Shown one piece after another: positions 7,567 through 18,072 of a stretch of DNA of 64,000 bases (its first letter is position 1; each line of letters begins with the position of its first letter). The notes beneath the pieces were generated by a model. It did not search any database, had not been told where the DNA came from, and worked only from the letters and a program-made list of their open reading frames with translations. The DNA lies in contig NZ_JAICDG010000002.1 of assembly GCF_022751215.1 (NCBI RefSeq), positions 1,364,001 to 1,428,000 on the forward strand, in the 5' to 3' direction. Origin of the DNA: Actinomadura terrae (GTDB lineage Bacteria; Actinomycetota; Actinomycetes; Streptosporangiales; Streptosporangiaceae). Made by a program: the position numbers and the translations under genes.

Positions 7567-8878
7567 TGTCGCGGCCGGTGTCGCGCATGGTGCGGATGGC
7601 CTTGTCGAGGGAGACGAAGTGGCGGCCGTCGCCGCGCAGGGAAATGCGGGCGGCGCTGATGGCCTTGATGGCGCCGACCGCGTTGCGTTCGATGCAGGGG
7701 ACCTGGACGAGGCCGCCGACCGGGTCGCAGGTGAGGCCGAGGTTGTGCTCGATGCCGATCTCGGCGGCGTTCTCGACCTGCTCGGGGGTGCCGCCGAGGA
7801 CCTCGGTGAGGCCGGCGGCGGCCATCGAGCAGGCGGAGCCGACCTCGCCCTGGCAGCCGACCTCGGCGCCGGAGATCGACGCGTTCTGCTTGAACAGCAC
7901 GCCGATCGCGCCCGCCGTCAGCAGGAAGCGGACGACGCCCTCGTCGTCGCGTCCGGGGACGAAGCGGTCGTAGTAGTGCAGGACGGCGGGGATGATGCCC
8001 GCCGCGCCGTTGGTGGGGGCGGTGACGATCCTTCCGCCGGCGGCGTTCTCCTCGTTCACGGCGAGGGCGAACAGCGTGACCCAGTCCATGGCGTGCAGCG
8101 GGTCGGACGGCTTCTCCGCTGAGAGCTGGCGGTGCAGCTGGGGCGCGCGGCGGCGGACCTTGAGGCCGCCGGGCAGCAGGCCCTCGCGGGTGCAGCCCCG
8201 GGTGACGCAGGCGCGCATCACGTTCCACAGTTCCAGCAGGCCCTCGCGGACCTCCTGCGGGGAGCGGCCGAACGCCTTCTCGTTCTCCATCATCAGCGCC
8301 GAGATCGACAGGCCCGTCTCGCGGCAGCGTTCGAGGAGCTCGGCGGCGGTGTCGAAGCGGTAGGGCAGGACAGTGTCGTCGGGCTTGATGCGGTCGGCGC
8401 CGGTGGCGTTCTCGTCCACGATGAAGCCGCCGCCGACCGAGTAGTAGACCTTGGCGCGCAGCTCGTTGCCGCGCTCGTCGAGCGCGGTGAAGCGCATCCC
8501 GTTGGGGTGGCCGGGGAGCGACTCCTTGCGCTCGAAAACCAGCTGCTCGCCGGTCGTGAACGGGATCTCGTGGTCGTGGTAGAGCGTGATCGTGCCGCGC
8601 TCGCGGATCGTGGCGAGGCGGTCGTCGACGGTGTCCACGTCGACCAGCTCGGGCTTGTCGCCCTCCAGGCCGAGGATGACGGCCTTGTCGCTGCCGTGGC
8701 CCTTGCCGGTGAGGCCGAGCGAACCGTAGAGGGTCACCTGGACGGACGCGGTCTTCTCCAGCAGCCCGGCACGGTCCAATCCGCGGGCGAAGCGGTGCGC
8801 CGCCGCCATGGGGCCGCCGGTGTGGGAGGAGGAGGGGCCGATTCCTATCTTGAACAGGTCGAAAACGCTGATGGCCAT
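7505..8878 (-). CDS. sdaA: L-serine ammonia-lyase (iron-sulfur type)
   Basis: A 457-residue single-chain enzyme that converts L-serine to pyruvate and ammonia in the cytoplasm using a 4Fe-4S cluster. The start is ATG 8878 ([20 protein letters not shown], the beta-domain start) with AGAGGTAG upstream. The catalytic domain carries the cluster Cys motifs ([14 protein letters not shown] and [18 protein letters not shown]). It is the last gene of the gcvT-gcvH-glyA-sdaA operon, so glycine turned to serine by GlyA can be burned to pyruvate. Its final codons double as the integration site of the element and were replaced without changing the protein. Confidence 0.95.
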   Translation of the reverse strand: MAISVFDLFKIGIGPSSSHTGGPMAAAHRFARGLDRAGLLEKTASVQVTLYGSLGLTGKGHGSDKAVILGLEGDKPELVDVDTVDDRLATIRERGTITLYHDHEIPFTTGEQLVFERKESLPGHPNGMRFTALDERGNELRAKVYYSVGGGFIVDENATGADRIKPDDTVLPYRFDTAAELLERCRETGLSISALMMENEKAFGRSPQEVREGLLELWNVMRACVTRGCTREGLLPGGLKVRRRAPQLHRQLSAEKPSDPLHAMDWVTLFALAVNEENAAGGRIVTAPTNGAAGIIPAVLHYYDRFVPGRDDEGVVRFLLTAGAIGVLFKQNASISGAEVGCQGEVGSACSMAAAGLTEVLGGTPEQVENAAEIGIEHNLGLTCDPVGGLVQVPCIERNAVGAIKAISAARISLRGDGRHFVSLDKAIRTMRDTGRDMLDKYKETSRGGLAVNVIEC

Positions 8879-8895
8879 TGCTACCTCTTCGTAGC

Positions 8896-8920
8896 GCCCC
8901 CTCCGCCGGGCGGAGGGGGC
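8896..8920 (-). repeat. Strong hairpin between glyA and sdaA
   Basis: A perfect 10-bp stem (8896-8905 with 8911-8920, GCCCCCTCCG/CGGAGGGGGC) with a 5-base loop lies in the 53-base gap. No T-run follows. It may attenuate or stabilise the transcript between the two genes. Confidence 0.55.
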
Positions 8921-8931
8921 GGCTGGCGTTT

Positions 8932-10203
8932 CTAGATGCCGGGGTACAGGGGGTGCTTCTCCGCGAGCGCCTTCACCCGGGCCGCGAGCGCGGCGAGGTC
9001 GGGCGAGGGCTGGAGGGCCAGCGCGATCACGTCGGCGACCTCGGTGAAGTCCGGGGCGGTGAAGCCGCGGGTGGCGAGGGCCGGGGTGCCGATCCGCAGG
9101 CCGGAGGTCACCATCGGCGGCCGCGGGTCGTTCGGGACGGCGTTGCGGTTGACGGTGATGCCGATCTCGTGCAGCCGGTCCTCGGCGTCGCGGCCGGTCA
9201 GCTCGGAGTCGACGAGGTCGACCAGCACGAGGTGGACGTCGGTGCCGCCGGTCAGCACCTTCACCCCCGCCTTGGCCGTGTCGTCGGCGAGCAGCCGCTC
9301 GGCGAGGATGCGGGCGCCGTCCAGCGTGGCCTGCTGGCGGGCGCGGAACCCCTCCGAGGCGGCGAACCTGAGCGCGACCGCCTTGGCCGCGATCACGTGC
9401 TCCAGCGGGCCGCCCTGCATGCCCGGGAACACCGCCGAGTTGATCTTCTTGCCGTACTCCTCGCGGGCGAGGATCAGACCGCCGCGCGGGCCGCCGAGCG
9501 TCTTGTGCGTGGTGGTCGTGACGATGTCGGCGTGCGGGACGGGGGAGGGGTGCAGCCCCGCCGCGACCAGCCCCGCGAAGTGCGCCATGTCGACCATGAG
9601 CAGCGCGCCGACCGAGTCGGCGATCTCGCGGAACCTGGGGAAGTCCAGCTGGCGCGGGTAGGCCGACCAGCCCGCGACGATCATCTTGGGCCGGTGCTCG
9701 GCCGCGAGCGCGGCGACCTCGTCCATGTCGACCAGGCCGTCCTCGGCGCGGACGTGGTAGGGCACCACGTTCAGCACCTTGCCGGAGTAGTTCAGCCGCA
9801 TCCCGTGGGTGAGGTGCCCGCCGTGCGCGAGGTCGAGGCCGAGGATCGTGTCGCCCTGCTGGAGCAGCGCGAAGTACACCGCCGTGTTGGCCTGCGCGCC
9901 GCTGTGCGGCTGGACGTTGGCGTGCTCGGCGCCGAACAAGGCCTTGGCCCGGTCGATGGCGAGCTGCTCGGTGACGTCGACGTACTCGCAGCCGCCGTAG
10001 TAGCGGCGGCCGGGGTAGCCCTCGGCGTACTTGTTGGTCAGGACGGAGCCCTGCGCCTCCAGGACGGAGACCGGCGCGAAGTTCTCCGAGGCGATCATCT
10101 CCAGCGTGCCCTGCTGGCGCCGCAGCTCGGCGGCGACGGCCTCGGCGACCTCGGGGTCGGCCGTGGCCAGCGGGTCGTTCAGGCCGAGGGTGTCGGAGAC
10201 CAC
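8932..10203 (-). CDS. glyA: Serine hydroxymethyltransferase
   Basis: A 423-residue PLP enzyme interconverting glycine and serine with 5,10-methylene-tetrahydrofolate. Signature features are [45 protein letters not shown], and the PLP-lysine motif [14 protein letters not shown]. The length is normal. The GTG start at 10203 lies 3 bases after the gcvH stop, so the genes are coupled. Within this operon it uses the methylene-THF released by glycine cleavage. A different housekeeping glyA may exist elsewhere. Confidence 0.96.
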   Translation of the reverse strand: MVSDTLGLNDPLATADPEVAEAVAAELRRQQGTLEMIASENFAPVSVLEAQGSVLTNKYAEGYPGRRYYGGCEYVDVTEQLAIDRAKALFGAEHANVQPHSGAQANTAVYFALLQQGDTILGLDLAHGGHLTHGMRLNYSGKVLNVVPYHVRAEDGLVDMDEVAALAAEHRPKMIVAGWSAYPRQLDFPRFREIADSVGALLMVDMAHFAGLVAAGLHPSPVPHADIVTTTTHKTLGGPRGGLILAREEYGKKINSAVFPGMQGGPLEHVIAAKAVALRFAASEGFRARQQATLDGARILAERLLADDTAKAGVKVLTGGTDVHLVLVDLVDSELTGRDAEDRLHEIGITVNRNAVPNDPRPPMVTSGLRIGTPALATRGFTAPDFTEVADVIALALQPSPDLAALAARVKALAEKHPLYPGI

Positions 10204-10206
10204 CGG

Positions 10207-10611
10207 TCAGCCCTCCTCGATCAGCTTGTTGTAGTCGGTGGCGTCGAGCAGGTCGCCCGGCTCGCCGGAGATCCGGACCTTGAAGATCCAGCCCTCGCCG
10301 TACGGGTCGTCGTTGATGACCTTCGGCTCGTCCACCACGGCCGCGTTGATCGCGGTGATCTCGCCGCTGACCGGCGCGTACAGGTCGCTGACGGACTTGG
10401 TCGACTCGACCTCGCCGCAGGGCTCGCCGGCCTCGACCGCGTCGCCCTCGTTCGAGTGGAGCTCCAGGTAGACGATCTCGCCGAGCGCCTCCGCGGCGTG
10501 CGCGGTGATCCCGACGGTGACGATGCCGTCCTCGGGCGCCTGGCCGGCGGGGCCGAGCCCGGCGACCCACTCGTGTTCTTCGCTGTAGCGGAGCTGCTCC
10601 GGAACGCTCAC
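10207..10611 (-). CDS. gcvH: Glycine cleavage system H protein
   Basis: A 134-residue lipoyl carrier that shuttles the aminomethyl group from P-protein to T-protein. The lipoylation lysine is in [22 protein letters not shown] at the start and [16 protein letters not shown] are typical. It lies 21 bases after gcvT and 3 bases before glyA. The P-protein gene gcvP is not in the window. Confidence 0.95.
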   Translation of the reverse strand: MSVPEQLRYSEEHEWVAGLGPAGQAPEDGIVTVGITAHAAEALGEIVYLELHSNEGDAVEAGEPCGEVESTKSVSDLYAPVSGEITAINAAVVDEPKVINDDPYGEGWIFKVRISGEPGDLLDATDYNKLIEEG

Positions 10612-10632
10612 GATTATTTCTCTCTCCAGGTC

Positions 10633-11736
10633 TCAGGAACGCTTGTAGAACGGCAGGTCGACGATGTCGACCGGCTCGGGCCTGCCGCGGACGTCCACGG
10701 CGAGGCCGCTCTCCCCGGCGCCGCCGTCCAGGTAGGCCATGGCGATCGGCCTGCCCAGTGTGGGCGACGGGGCGCCGCTCGTCACGACTCCGCACGGCGT
10801 GCCGTCGGACGTGACGACCTGGTACCCCTTGCGGGGCGCGCGACGCCCCCGGGCCACCAACCCGACGAGCCTACGGCCCACGGGTGTCTGTGCCTGCGCC
10901 GCCAGTGCGGCCTTCCCGACGAAGTCGGCGGGCTTGTCGAGCTTCACGACGCGGCCGAGGCCCGCCTCGAACGGGCTGGTCTCGGCGGTCAGCTCGTTGC
11001 CGTACAGGGGCATGCCAGCCTCGAGCCGGAGCGTGTCGCGCGCCGACAGCCCGGCCGGGACGACGCCCTCGACGCCCGCCAGCTGCCGCCACAGCGCGAC
11101 GGCGTCGGCGGAGTCGACGAACAGCTCGAAGCCGTCCTCGCCGGTGTAGCCGGTGCGGGCGACCAGCGCGTCGATGCCCGCGACCTTGTCGGCGAGGATC
11201 GCGTAGTACTTCAGTTCGGCGAGCGGCGCGCCGGTGAACCCCTCCAGGATCGCCTGGGAGCGCGGGCCCTGGAGGGCGATCAGCGCGTAGTCGTCGGACC
11301 GGTCCGTGACGGCGGCGTCGAAGCCCGCCGCGCGCTCGACCAGGGCCTCCCGGACGGTCGCGGCGTTGGCGGCGTTCGCGACGACCATCCAGGTCTCGTC
11401 CGCGAGCCGGTAGACGATCAGGTCGTCCAGCACGCCGCCGTCGGGGTCGCAGATCATCGTGTACCGGGCCTTGCCGACCTTCATCGGCGACAGGTTGCCG
11501 ACCAGCGCGTGGTCGAGCGCGGCGCCCGCGCCCGGCCCGTCCAGGAAGATCTCCCCCATGTGGGACAGGTCGAACAGCCCGGCGCCGGTGCGGACGGCCT
11601 GGTGCTCGGCGGTCTCGCTCGCGTAGCGCAGCGGCATCAGGTAGCCCGCGAAGTCGACGAGGTTCGCGCCGAGGTCCCGGTGGACGTCGTGCAGGGGCGT
11701 CTTCTTCGCGTTGCTCGCGGTCGGTTCGGCGGACAT
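10633..11736 (-). CDS. gcvT: Glycine cleavage system T protein (aminomethyltransferase)
   Basis: A 367-residue protein that transfers the methylene group from H protein to tetrahydrofolate, releasing ammonia. Features are [55 protein letters not shown], and a C-terminal GCVT domain with [17 protein letters not shown]. The start at ATG 11736 is preferred because GAAGGAG lies 7 bases upstream. An in-frame ATG at 11820 abuts the riboswitch and would add 28 poorly conserved residues. It is the first gene of the riboswitch-controlled operon. Confidence 0.95.
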   Translation of the reverse strand: MSAEPTASNAKKTPLHDVHRDLGANLVDFAGYLMPLRYASETAEHQAVRTGAGLFDLSHMGEIFLDGPGAGAALDHALVGNLSPMKVGKARYTMICDPDGGVLDDLIVYRLADETWMVVANAANAATVREALVERAAGFDAAVTDRSDDYALIALQGPRSQAILEGFTGAPLAELKYYAILADKVAGIDALVARTGYTGEDGFELFVDSADAVALWRQLAGVEGVVPAGLSARDTLRLEAGMPLYGNELTAETSPFEAGLGRVVKLDKPADFVGKAALAAQAQTPVGRRLVGLVARGRRAPRKGYQVVTSDGTPCGVVTSGAPSPTLGRPIAMAYLDGGAGESGLAVDVRGRPEPVDIVDLPFYKRS

Positions 11737-11819
11737 CGGTTCGGCTCCTTCGTCGCGGACGCGCGTGGTCACATCGTCCCACTCGCGCACCGTGCGTCTC
11801 GGTGCCTCCCCCTCTGTCA

Positions 11820-11996
11820 TCGGCGCCTGAGAGCTTCACCCGCTCCGTGCGTGCGGGCTTTCACCTTCGGCGGGGGACGCGGAGTCCCCGCTTTCCAGAG
11901 GTCGCCTGGTCCGTGCGGTCCGTGGGCCTGAGAGGTTCCGGGGAGGGTTTGCTCCTTCGGCGTCCCCCGCTGGCGGCCGGGGACTCTCCCGCACGG
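11820..11996 (-). promoter_or_regulatory. Tandem glycine riboswitch
   Basis: The minus strand shows two glycine aptamers in series. The first has CGGGAGAGU, GCCGAAGGAGCAAACC and CUCUCAGGC. After a linker with CUCUGGAAAGC, the second has GCCGAAGGUGAAAGCC and GAAGCUCUCAGGC. Glycine binding normally switches on glycine-catabolism genes. It lies 85 bases before the chosen gcvT start and should control gcvT-gcvH-glyA-sdaA. Confidence 0.93.
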
Positions 11997-12196
11997 GATC
12001 ATCGGCTCCGGCCAGGCTAGCAGCGCTCTCACCCTCCCGACCAGGCGCCGCGACCCGTTCTTGACCCCGCCTCGACCGTCCGCCGGGCCCTGCCGGACGC
12101 GGGCATGACAGGGCGCGGGGACGGGGGTATGACGTAGTCTGAGGGGATTGCTGGAGCCACCCCACGGGTGCGGGGTGCACGACCGGAGGGGCACGC

Positions 12197-13495
12197 ATGG
12201 GCTGGCTGGCGGGAGTGCTGATCCTGTTCTTCGGCCTGCTGGCGTCGATCGCGCTGCACGAGCTCGGGCACTTCTCGTTCGCGAAGCTGTTCGGGGTCCG
12301 CACGACGCAGTTCATGGTCGGGTTCGGGCCGACGATGTGGTCGCGCCGCAAGGGCGAGACCGAGTACGGCGTGAAGTGGATCCCGCTCGGCGGCTACATC
12401 CGCATGATCGGGATGCTGCCCCCGCGCCGCGGCGACGCCCCGGGCCAGGTCCGGCGGATCAGCACCGGCCCCTGGCAGGGCCTCATCGAGTCGGCGCGCG
12501 GCGCGGCGCTGGAGGAGGTCAGGCCCGGCGACGAGAACCGCGTGTTCTACAACAAGAAGTGGTGGCAGAAGCTGCTGATCATGTTCGGCGGGCCCGCGAT
12601 GAACCTCATCCTGGCCGTGGTCTTCTTCGCAATCCTGCTGATGGGCATCGGCATGCAGCGGGCCCAGCCGGTGATCGCGGAGGTCTCGCCCTGCATGGTC
12701 CCGAAGAGCCAGGCCAGTGTGGACCACTGCCCGGCGGGCGCGACGCCGACCCCGGCGAAGGCGGCCGGGCTCAAGGAGGGCGACCGCATCGTCTCCTACG
12801 ACGGCCGGGCCGTCGAGGACTACAAGCAGCTCCAGAAGCAGATCCGCGACTCGGCCGGGAAGACCGTCCCGATGGTCGTCGACCGCGCGGGCACCAAGGT
12901 CACGCTGAACGTGCCGATCACCCGCAACCAGATGCGCGACCTGGACGACCAGAACAAGATCGTCGAGGTCGGGTTCCTCGGCATCACGCCGACCACCAAG
13001 ATCGAGCGGGACGGCCCCGGCGCCGTCGCGACGACGATCGGCGACCTCACCGGGCACACGGTGGGCGCGCTGGTGCGGATGCCGCAGAAGATGGTCGGCA
13101 TCTGGAACGCGGCCTTCAGCGGCGACAAGCGCGACCCGAACGGCCCGATCGGCGTCGTCGGGGTCAGCCGCATCGGCGGCGACGTCGCCGCCTCCGACCA
13201 GCTCACCGGCGGCGAGAAGGTCTCCTACTTCGTGATGCTGCTCGGCTCGCTGAACCTCGCGGTCGGGCTGTTCAACCTCGTCCCGCTGCTGCCGCTGGAC
13301 GGCGGGCACATGGCCGGCGCCCTGCTGGAGGCGCTGAAGAAGGGGTTCGCCCGGGTATTCCGGCGTCCCGACCCCGGCTACGTGGACGTCGCCAAGGCGC
13401 TGCCCGTCACCTACGTGATGGCGGCCGTGCTGATCGTCATGGGCGGGCTGCTGATCTACGCCGACCTCGTGAACCCGGTCCGGTTCAACGGCTGA
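12197..13495 (+). CDS. RseP/Rip1-type site-2 intramembrane metalloprotease
   Basis: A 432-residue membrane protease that cuts anti-sigma factors and other membrane substrates. HELGH at residues 21-25 is the zinc site, and LDGGH near the C-terminus supplies the third ligand. Membrane segments are at about 1-20, 130-155 and in the last 120 residues. A PDZ domain lies between (AAGLKEGDRIVSYDGRAV). GGAGGGG precedes ATG 12197. In many actinobacteria this gene sits with dxr and ispG; neither is adjacent here. Its partner site-1 protease and anti-sigma targets are not in the window. Confidence 0.93.
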   Translation: MGWLAGVLILFFGLLASIALHELGHFSFAKLFGVRTTQFMVGFGPTMWSRRKGETEYGVKWIPLGGYIRMIGMLPPRRGDAPGQVRRISTGPWQGLIESARGAALEEVRPGDENRVFYNKKWWQKLLIMFGGPAMNLILAVVFFAILLMGIGMQRAQPVIAEVSPCMVPKSQASVDHCPAGATPTPAKAAGLKEGDRIVSYDGRAVEDYKQLQKQIRDSAGKTVPMVVDRAGTKVTLNVPITRNQMRDLDDQNKIVEVGFLGITPTTKIERDGPGAVATTIGDLTGHTVGALVRMPQKMVGIWNAAFSGDKRDPNGPIGVVGVSRIGGDVAASDQLTGGEKVSYFVMLLGSLNLAVGLFNLVPLLPLDGGHMAGALLEALKKGFARVFRRPDPGYVDVAKALPVTYVMAAVLIVMGGLLIYADLVNPVRFNG

Positions 13496-13504
13496 CTCCG
13501 GCGC

Positions 13505-14608
13505 TCAGGGGGTGCCCGGCTCCGGGAGCTCGCCGGTCTTGAGGAAGGCCTCCAGCGCCGCCAGGTAGGGGCGGATGTCCATGCCCTGCTCGGCGAGCCA
13601 CGCGTCCGACCCGTAGGTGCCCGCGTACCGCTCGCCGCCGTCGCAGATCAGCGTGACGACGCTGCCGCGCTCGCCCGCCGCGCGCATCTGCGCGATCAGC
13701 CCCGCCGCGCCCCACATCGCCGTCCCGGTGGAGCCGCCGACGCTGCGGCCGGTGACCTCGCTCGTCCAGCGCATCGCCGCGATGGACGCCGCGTCCGGCA
13801 CCTGGATCATGCGGTCGATCACCGACGGCAGGAACGACGGCTCGACCCGGGGGCGTCCGATGCCCTCGATCCGCGAGCCCGCCGCCGTCCGCTCCGGGTC
13901 GCCGTCGGCGAACGAGCCGAAGAACGCCGAGCCCTCCGGGTCGACGACCGCGAGGCGCGTCTGGAACCGCCGGTACCGCGCGTACCGGCCGATCGTCGCG
14001 GACGTGCCTCCCGTGCCCGCGCCGACCACGACCCACGCCGGTTCGGGGAACCGCTCCAGCCGCAGCTGCTCGAAGATCGACTCGGCGATGTTGTTGTTGC
14101 CGCGCCAGTCGGTGGCGCGCTCGGCGTAGGTGAACTGGTCCATGAAGTGGCCGCCGCACGCCGCCGCCAGCCGGCGCGACTCGTCGTAGATCGAGGACGG
14201 GTCCTCCACCAGGTGGCAGCGCCCGCCGTGGAACTCGATCAGCCCGATCTTCTCCGGGCTCGTCGAGGCGGGCATCACCGCGACGAACGGCAGCCCGAGC
14301 AGCCGCGCGAAGTAGGCCTCCGACACCGCCGTGGACCCGCTGGACGCCTCGATGATCGTGGTGTCCTCCCGGATCCAGCCGTTGGCGAGCGCGTACAGGA
14401 ACAGCGACCGCGCGAGCCGGTGCTTCAGCGATCCCGTCGGGTGCACCGACTCGTCCTTCAGGTACAGGTCGACGCCCCACTCGGGCGGCAGCGGGAACAC
14501 GTGCAGGTGCGTGTCGGCGCTCCGGTTCGCGTCGGCCTCGACCTTGCGGATGGCCTCCGCGATCCACGCCCGGCACGCCGGGTCGCAGCGGTCCACGACG
14601 CGGCTCAT
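13505..14608 (-). CDS. PLP-dependent cysteine desulfhydrase/cysteine-synthase-like protein (Cds1 type)
   Basis: A 367-residue fold-type II PLP enzyme. The PLP lysine is in [13 protein letters not shown], the substrate loop is [13 protein letters not shown], and the phosphate-binding loop is [14 protein letters not shown]. Length and sequence style resemble mycobacterial Cds1, which releases pyruvate, ammonia and hydrogen sulfide from cysteine, rather than CysK/CysM. A cysteine synthase cannot be excluded by eye. AAGGGA precedes ATG 14608. It is convergent with the protease gene, 9 bases apart. Confidence 0.85.
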   Translation of the reverse strand: MSRVVDRCDPACRAWIAEAIRKVEADANRSADTHLHVFPLPPEWGVDLYLKDESVHPTGSLKHRLARSLFLYALANGWIREDTTIIEASSGSTAVSEAYFARLLGLPFVAVMPASTSPEKIGLIEFHGGRCHLVEDPSSIYDESRRLAAACGGHFMDQFTYAERATDWRGNNNIAESIFEQLRLERFPEPAWVVVGAGTGGTSATIGRYARYRRFQTRLAVVDPEGSAFFGSFADGDPERTAAGSRIEGIGRPRVEPSFLPSVIDRMIQVPDAASIAAMRWTSEVTGRSVGGSTGTAMWGAAGLIAQMRAAGERGSVVTLICDGGERYAGTYGSDAWLAEQGMDIRPYLAALEAFLKTGELPEPGTP

Positions 14609-14709
14609 CTCGACATTCCCTTGCTATTCCCCTCGATCGGGATCGTTCCGTGGCAAACCCCACGATATCCCCGCACGTCACAGGGCATGATGGAGCCCAC
14701 GGGGGGAAG

Positions 14710-15624
14710 ATGATCGACCTGTTCAACCAGCGCATCGTGGACACCGGACGGCTGCCGCTGTTCGGCTTCTTCGTCGCGTTCATCGTGACGTTCGTGCTCA
14801 CGCGGGTGAACGTGCGGCTGATCCGCGCCAACTGCCGCTGGTGGTTCCGCAACGTTACCGCCGGCGACCTGCACATCCACCACGTCGTGTTCGGCGTGGT
14901 GCTGATGCTCGTGGGCGGCGTGGCGAGCCTCGCCGCACCGGACGCCTACGTCGGGCTCGACCTGACGGCCGCGGTCGTGTTCGGCATGGGCTCCGCGCTC
15001 GTGCTGGACGAGTTCGCGCTGATCCTGCACCTCAGCGACGTCTACTGGACGGAGAAGGGCCGCGCGTCGCTCGACGCCGTGTTCGTCGCGATCGCCGTGA
15101 CCGGCCTGCTGCTGCTCGGCATCCACCCGTTCGGCTTCGGGGGCGTCACGCCCGACCCGGGCGCCTCGACGCTGAGCGGCCTCTATGTGACGTCGCTGGT
15201 GGTCAACCTGGCGCTCGCCGTCCTCACGCTGCTGAAGGGCAAGATCTGGACGGGGCTGATCGGGCTGTTCGTGCCCGCCCTGCTGATCATCGGCGCGATC
15301 CGGCTGGCGCGGCCCGGCTCGCCGTGGGCGCGCTGGCGGTACACGGAGGGGTCGCGCAAGCTCAGCCGGGCCGTCCGCAACGAGAGGCGGTTCCGGCGCC
15401 CGCTGATCCGCGCCAAGATCTGGGTGCAGGAGTTCATCGCCGGACGGCACGACCACATCACGCCCGAGCTGCTCCAGCGCCGCACCGCCGCCGAGCGCGT
15501 CCGCCGCCGCAAGGTCGCCCGCGCCCAGCGCAAGGCCGTCGCCCGCGCGCGGCGCCGCGCCGTCCACCGCAGCGGCCGCCGGGGCCTGGAGATCAGGACA
15601 CGCCACTCCAAGACCGACCGCTGA
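14710..15624 (+). CDS. Integral membrane protein with basic C-terminal tail
   Basis: A 304-residue protein with about six or seven membrane segments in residues 10-220 and a strongly basic tail (many Arg/Lys in the last 70 residues). A histidine cluster in GDLHIHHVVFG and an acidic pair in ALVLDEFALILH could bind metal or form a conserved core. ATG 14710 has GGGGGAAG immediately upstream; an upstream in-frame start at 14650 has no ribosome site. It matches a widespread unnamed actinobacterial membrane family; function unknown. Confidence 0.8.
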   Translation: MIDLFNQRIVDTGRLPLFGFFVAFIVTFVLTRVNVRLIRANCRWWFRNVTAGDLHIHHVVFGVVLMLVGGVASLAAPDAYVGLDLTAAVVFGMGSALVLDEFALILHLSDVYWTEKGRASLDAVFVAIAVTGLLLLGIHPFGFGGVTPDPGASTLSGLYVTSLVVNLALAVLTLLKGKIWTGLIGLFVPALLIIGAIRLARPGSPWARWRYTEGSRKLSRAVRNERRFRRPLIRAKIWVQEFIAGRHDHITPELLQRRTAAERVRRRKVARAQRKAVARARRRAVHRSGRRGLEIRTRHSKTDR

Positions 15625-15636
15625 CGACTGCCCCTC

Positions 15637-17175
15637 TCAATCCAGGACGGGCGCGACCGCGCGGACCGTGTCGATCGTGTCGGCCTCCGCCGCCGACTTG
15701 TCGGGCCGGTACCGCAGCACGCGGGCGAAGCGCAGCGCGATCCCACCGGGGTAGCGGGGGCTGTGCTGGACGCCGTCGAACGCGATCTCGACCACCAGCT
15801 CGGGACGGACGTGGACGGTCCACTCGTCCTCCCGGACGGCCAGCTCGCGGAACCGGCGTGTCTGCCAGGCCAGCAGCTCGTCGGTGAGGCCCTTGAAGGT
15901 CTTGCCGAGCATGACGAAGCCGCCGGTCTCGGGGTCGCGGGCGCCGAGGTGCAGGTTCGACAGCAGGCCCCGGCGGCGGCCGTGCCCCCACTCGACCGCG
16001 AGCACGACCAGGTCGAGGGTGTGCCGGGGCTTGACCTTCACCCACCCGGCGCCGCGCCGCCCGGCCGTGTAGGGCGTGTCGAGGGACTTCACCACGACGC
16101 CCTCGTGGCCGCGCGCGACGGACTCGTCGAAGACCTCCTTGGCGCGCGCCGCGTCGCCGGTCACGACGCGCGGCATGCGCAGTTCGGCCGGAACGACCCC
16201 GGCCAGGGCGGCGTCCCGCTCGGCGCCCGGCGCGTCGAGGAGGTCGGCGCCGTCCAGGTGCAGGACGTCGAACAGGAACACCGAGAGCGGCACCGGCTCG
16301 GCGGTCTTGGTCGTGCGGGTCGCGGTGCGGGCGGAGGTGACCTGGAACGGGTGGGGACGGCCGTCAGGCCGCAGCGCGATCAGCTCGCCGTCGAAGACCG
16401 CGTCGCGCACCGGCAGCCCGCGCACCGCCTCCACCACCTCGGGCAGCCGGACGGTGATGTCGTCGAGCGTCCGGGTGAACACCCGCACCTCGCCGCCGGA
16501 GACGTGCACCTGCGCGCGGATGCCGTCGAGCTTCCACTCCACCGCGACCTCGGTCTCGGGGCCCGCACCGAGCTTGGCGAACGCCTCGTCCATGGACGGG
16601 GCCGCCGCCGCGAGCATCGGTTTGATCGGCCGCCCGACCTCCAGCGTGAAGGCGTCCAGCCCACGGGCGCCCTCGGCGAGCGCGGCGGTGGCGACCGGGC
16701 CGAGCGCGCCGCGCAGCATCACCGCGCGCCGCACCGCGGCCGCCGGAACGTCGGCCGCGGCGGCGATCGCCTCGGCCATCACGCCGTCCAGCGCGCCCTG
16801 CCGCAGCTCGCCCGCCAGCAGCCGGACGAGGAAGTCCTGCTCGGGACGGGTCGCGCGGCCGAGCACGGCGGCGACCAGCTCGCGCCTCCGCGCGACCGAG
16901 CCCGCCCCCGACACCGCGCCGATCTCGGTGAACGCGGCGTCCACCTCCGGGACCGTCAGCGACGGCTCGGCGGCGGGCGGCGGTGGCTCGCGCAGCGCCG
17001 CGTACCCCACGCCGATCTGCCGTTGCGGCAGCTCACCGGACAGGTAGGCGACCACGGTCGCGGCCTCCTCCGGCTCGGCGGCACGCAGGCATCCGGCGAG
17101 GGCGGTCACCTTGGCCTTGCGGCCCGAGGTGCCCGCCACCACCCGAGACGTCTCGGCCAGCTCTGCTACGCGCAC
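15637..17175 (-). CDS. ligB: ATP-dependent DNA ligase (LigB type)
   Basis: A 512-residue ligase. The N-terminal DNA-binding domain is at about 1-180, and the nucleotidyltransferase domain has the adenylated Lys in EWKLDGIR (K215), followed by [19 protein letters not shown] and [11 protein letters not shown]. The C-terminal OB domain has the WVKVKP motif. It resembles the accessory LigB of mycobacteria and streptomycetes; the essential replicative ligase is normally the NAD-dependent LigA. GTG 17175. No Ku or LigD partner is nearby, so a role in repair is inferred only. Confidence 0.93.
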   Translation of the reverse strand: MRVAELAETSRVVAGTSGRKAKVTALAGCLRAAEPEEAATVVAYLSGELPQRQIGVGYAALREPPPPAAEPSLTVPEVDAAFTEIGAVSGAGSVARRRELVAAVLGRATRPEQDFLVRLLAGELRQGALDGVMAEAIAAAADVPAAAVRRAVMLRGALGPVATAALAEGARGLDAFTLEVGRPIKPMLAAAAPSMDEAFAKLGAGPETEVAVEWKLDGIRAQVHVSGGEVRVFTRTLDDITVRLPEVVEAVRGLPVRDAVFDGELIALRPDGRPHPFQVTSARTATRTTKTAEPVPLSVFLFDVLHLDGADLLDAPGAERDAALAGVVPAELRMPRVVTGDAARAKEVFDESVARGHEGVVVKSLDTPYTAGRRGAGWVKVKPRHTLDLVVLAVEWGHGRRRGLLSNLHLGARDPETGGFVMLGKTFKGLTDELLAWQTRRFRELAVREDEWTVHVRPELVVEIAFDGVQHSPRYPGGIALRFARVLRYRPDKSAAEADTIDTVRAVAPVLD

Positions 17176-17292
17176 GGTTCCATTGTCTCCACCCGGTCCG
17201 ACATTGGGACCCGCCGGGGGGTTGGTCAGGGCCGCCGGGGCTGGCTACCGTGACCTGAGGTGGCGCCGACCGGGGGAAGTGAGGAGCGGGGA

Positions 17293-18072
17293 GTGAGGCT
17301 TCCGCGGCCGTCGGAACCGTTCGATCGCGTGTACTCGGCGCCGGAGCCGCCCGCTCCGGCGCGCCGTCCGAGGCGCCTCGTGCTGCTGGTCGCGGTGGCC
17401 TCGCTCGCGGCCGCCGCGGTCGTGGTGCTGCTCGTGCTGCCCCTGGGCGGGGACGACCACCCGCGCCGCACGCCGACCGCCGCCGTGTCGCCGTCCGCGC
17501 CGTCCGCGCCGTCCGGGTCCTCTGCGCCATCGGAGTCGGAGACGCCGTCCGAGTCGGCCACGCCCGCCCCCGGCCAGGAGCCGATCACCGCGCTCCCCGC
17601 GCCCTGCGGGATGGTCTCGGGCGGCACCGCCGGTTCGGTCGTGCCGGGCGCGCGGCGGCGCGAGAGCGCCAACACGACGCTGACGACCTGCACCTACTCC
17701 TCGGCGAGTCAGGCGTTTCGCTGGCTGCGGGTGGAGACGCGGCTGTACGCTCCCGGCAACAGCACCGATCCCGTGAAGGACGCCGCGAGCTCCTACCGCA
17801 CCCAGTGGAACCAGGCGCACGACGCTCCGCTGACGCGGACGATCACGCTGGAGCGGGAGCCCGGCCTCGGGGACGAGGCGTACCGCTGGTTCAAGGCCGA
17901 CAAGGGCCAGCCGACGGTGGTCGGCCAGGTGACCGCGCGGGTCCGCAACGCGCTGGTCACGGTCAGCTACAGCGAGAAGGCGCCCGGCGAGGGCGGCCTG
18001 GACGGGGCGGAGCGCTCGTGCCTGTCGAAGGCCGTTCGGGTCGCCCGGGAAGCGCTCGGCGCACTGCGCTAA
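17293..18072 (+). CDS. Membrane-anchored secreted protein, DUF3558-like
   Basis: A 259-residue protein: a short cytoplasmic Pro-rich start, one membrane segment at about 27-52, a Pro/Ser-rich linker, then an extracytoplasmic domain with two Cys (PCGMV and LTTCTYSS) plus a late Cys (RSCLSKA). The arrangement PC...CTYS with a globular alpha/beta domain recalls DUF3558-type lipoproteins. GTG 17293 is preferred because GAGG and GGGGA lie upstream. Function unknown. Confidence 0.72.
   Translation: MRLPRPSEPFDRVYSAPEPPAPARRPRRLVLLVAVASLAAAAVVVLLVLPLGGDDHPRRTPTAAVSPSAPSAPSGSSAPSESETPSESATPAPGQEPITALPAPCGMVSGGTAGSVVPGARRRESANTTLTTCTYSSASQAFRWLRVETRLYAPGNSTDPVKDAASSYRTQWNQAHDAPLTRTITLEREPGLGDEAYRWFKADKGQPTVVGQVTARVRNALVTVSYSEKAPGEGGLDGAERSCLSKAVRVAREALGALR

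Noticed and set aside
8879-10795. Upstream extension of the sdaA frame to about 1,100 codons
   Set aside because: The extension is out of frame with glyA and gcvH and is Arg-rich; sdaA begins at ATG 8878 with a ribosome site and the conserved [12 protein letters not shown] start.
11737-11820. An in-frame ATG at 11820 as the gcvT start
   Set aside because: It abuts the riboswitch and adds residues unlike any GcvT; ATG 11736 has GAAGGAG at good spacing and the conserved N-terminus follows.
8878-11931. A very long plus-strand open frame (over 1,000 codons) opposite glyA, gcvH and gcvT
   Set aside because: It is the antisense shadow of four well-conserved genes; its translation is Val/Asp/Gly/Arg-rich noise with no domain.
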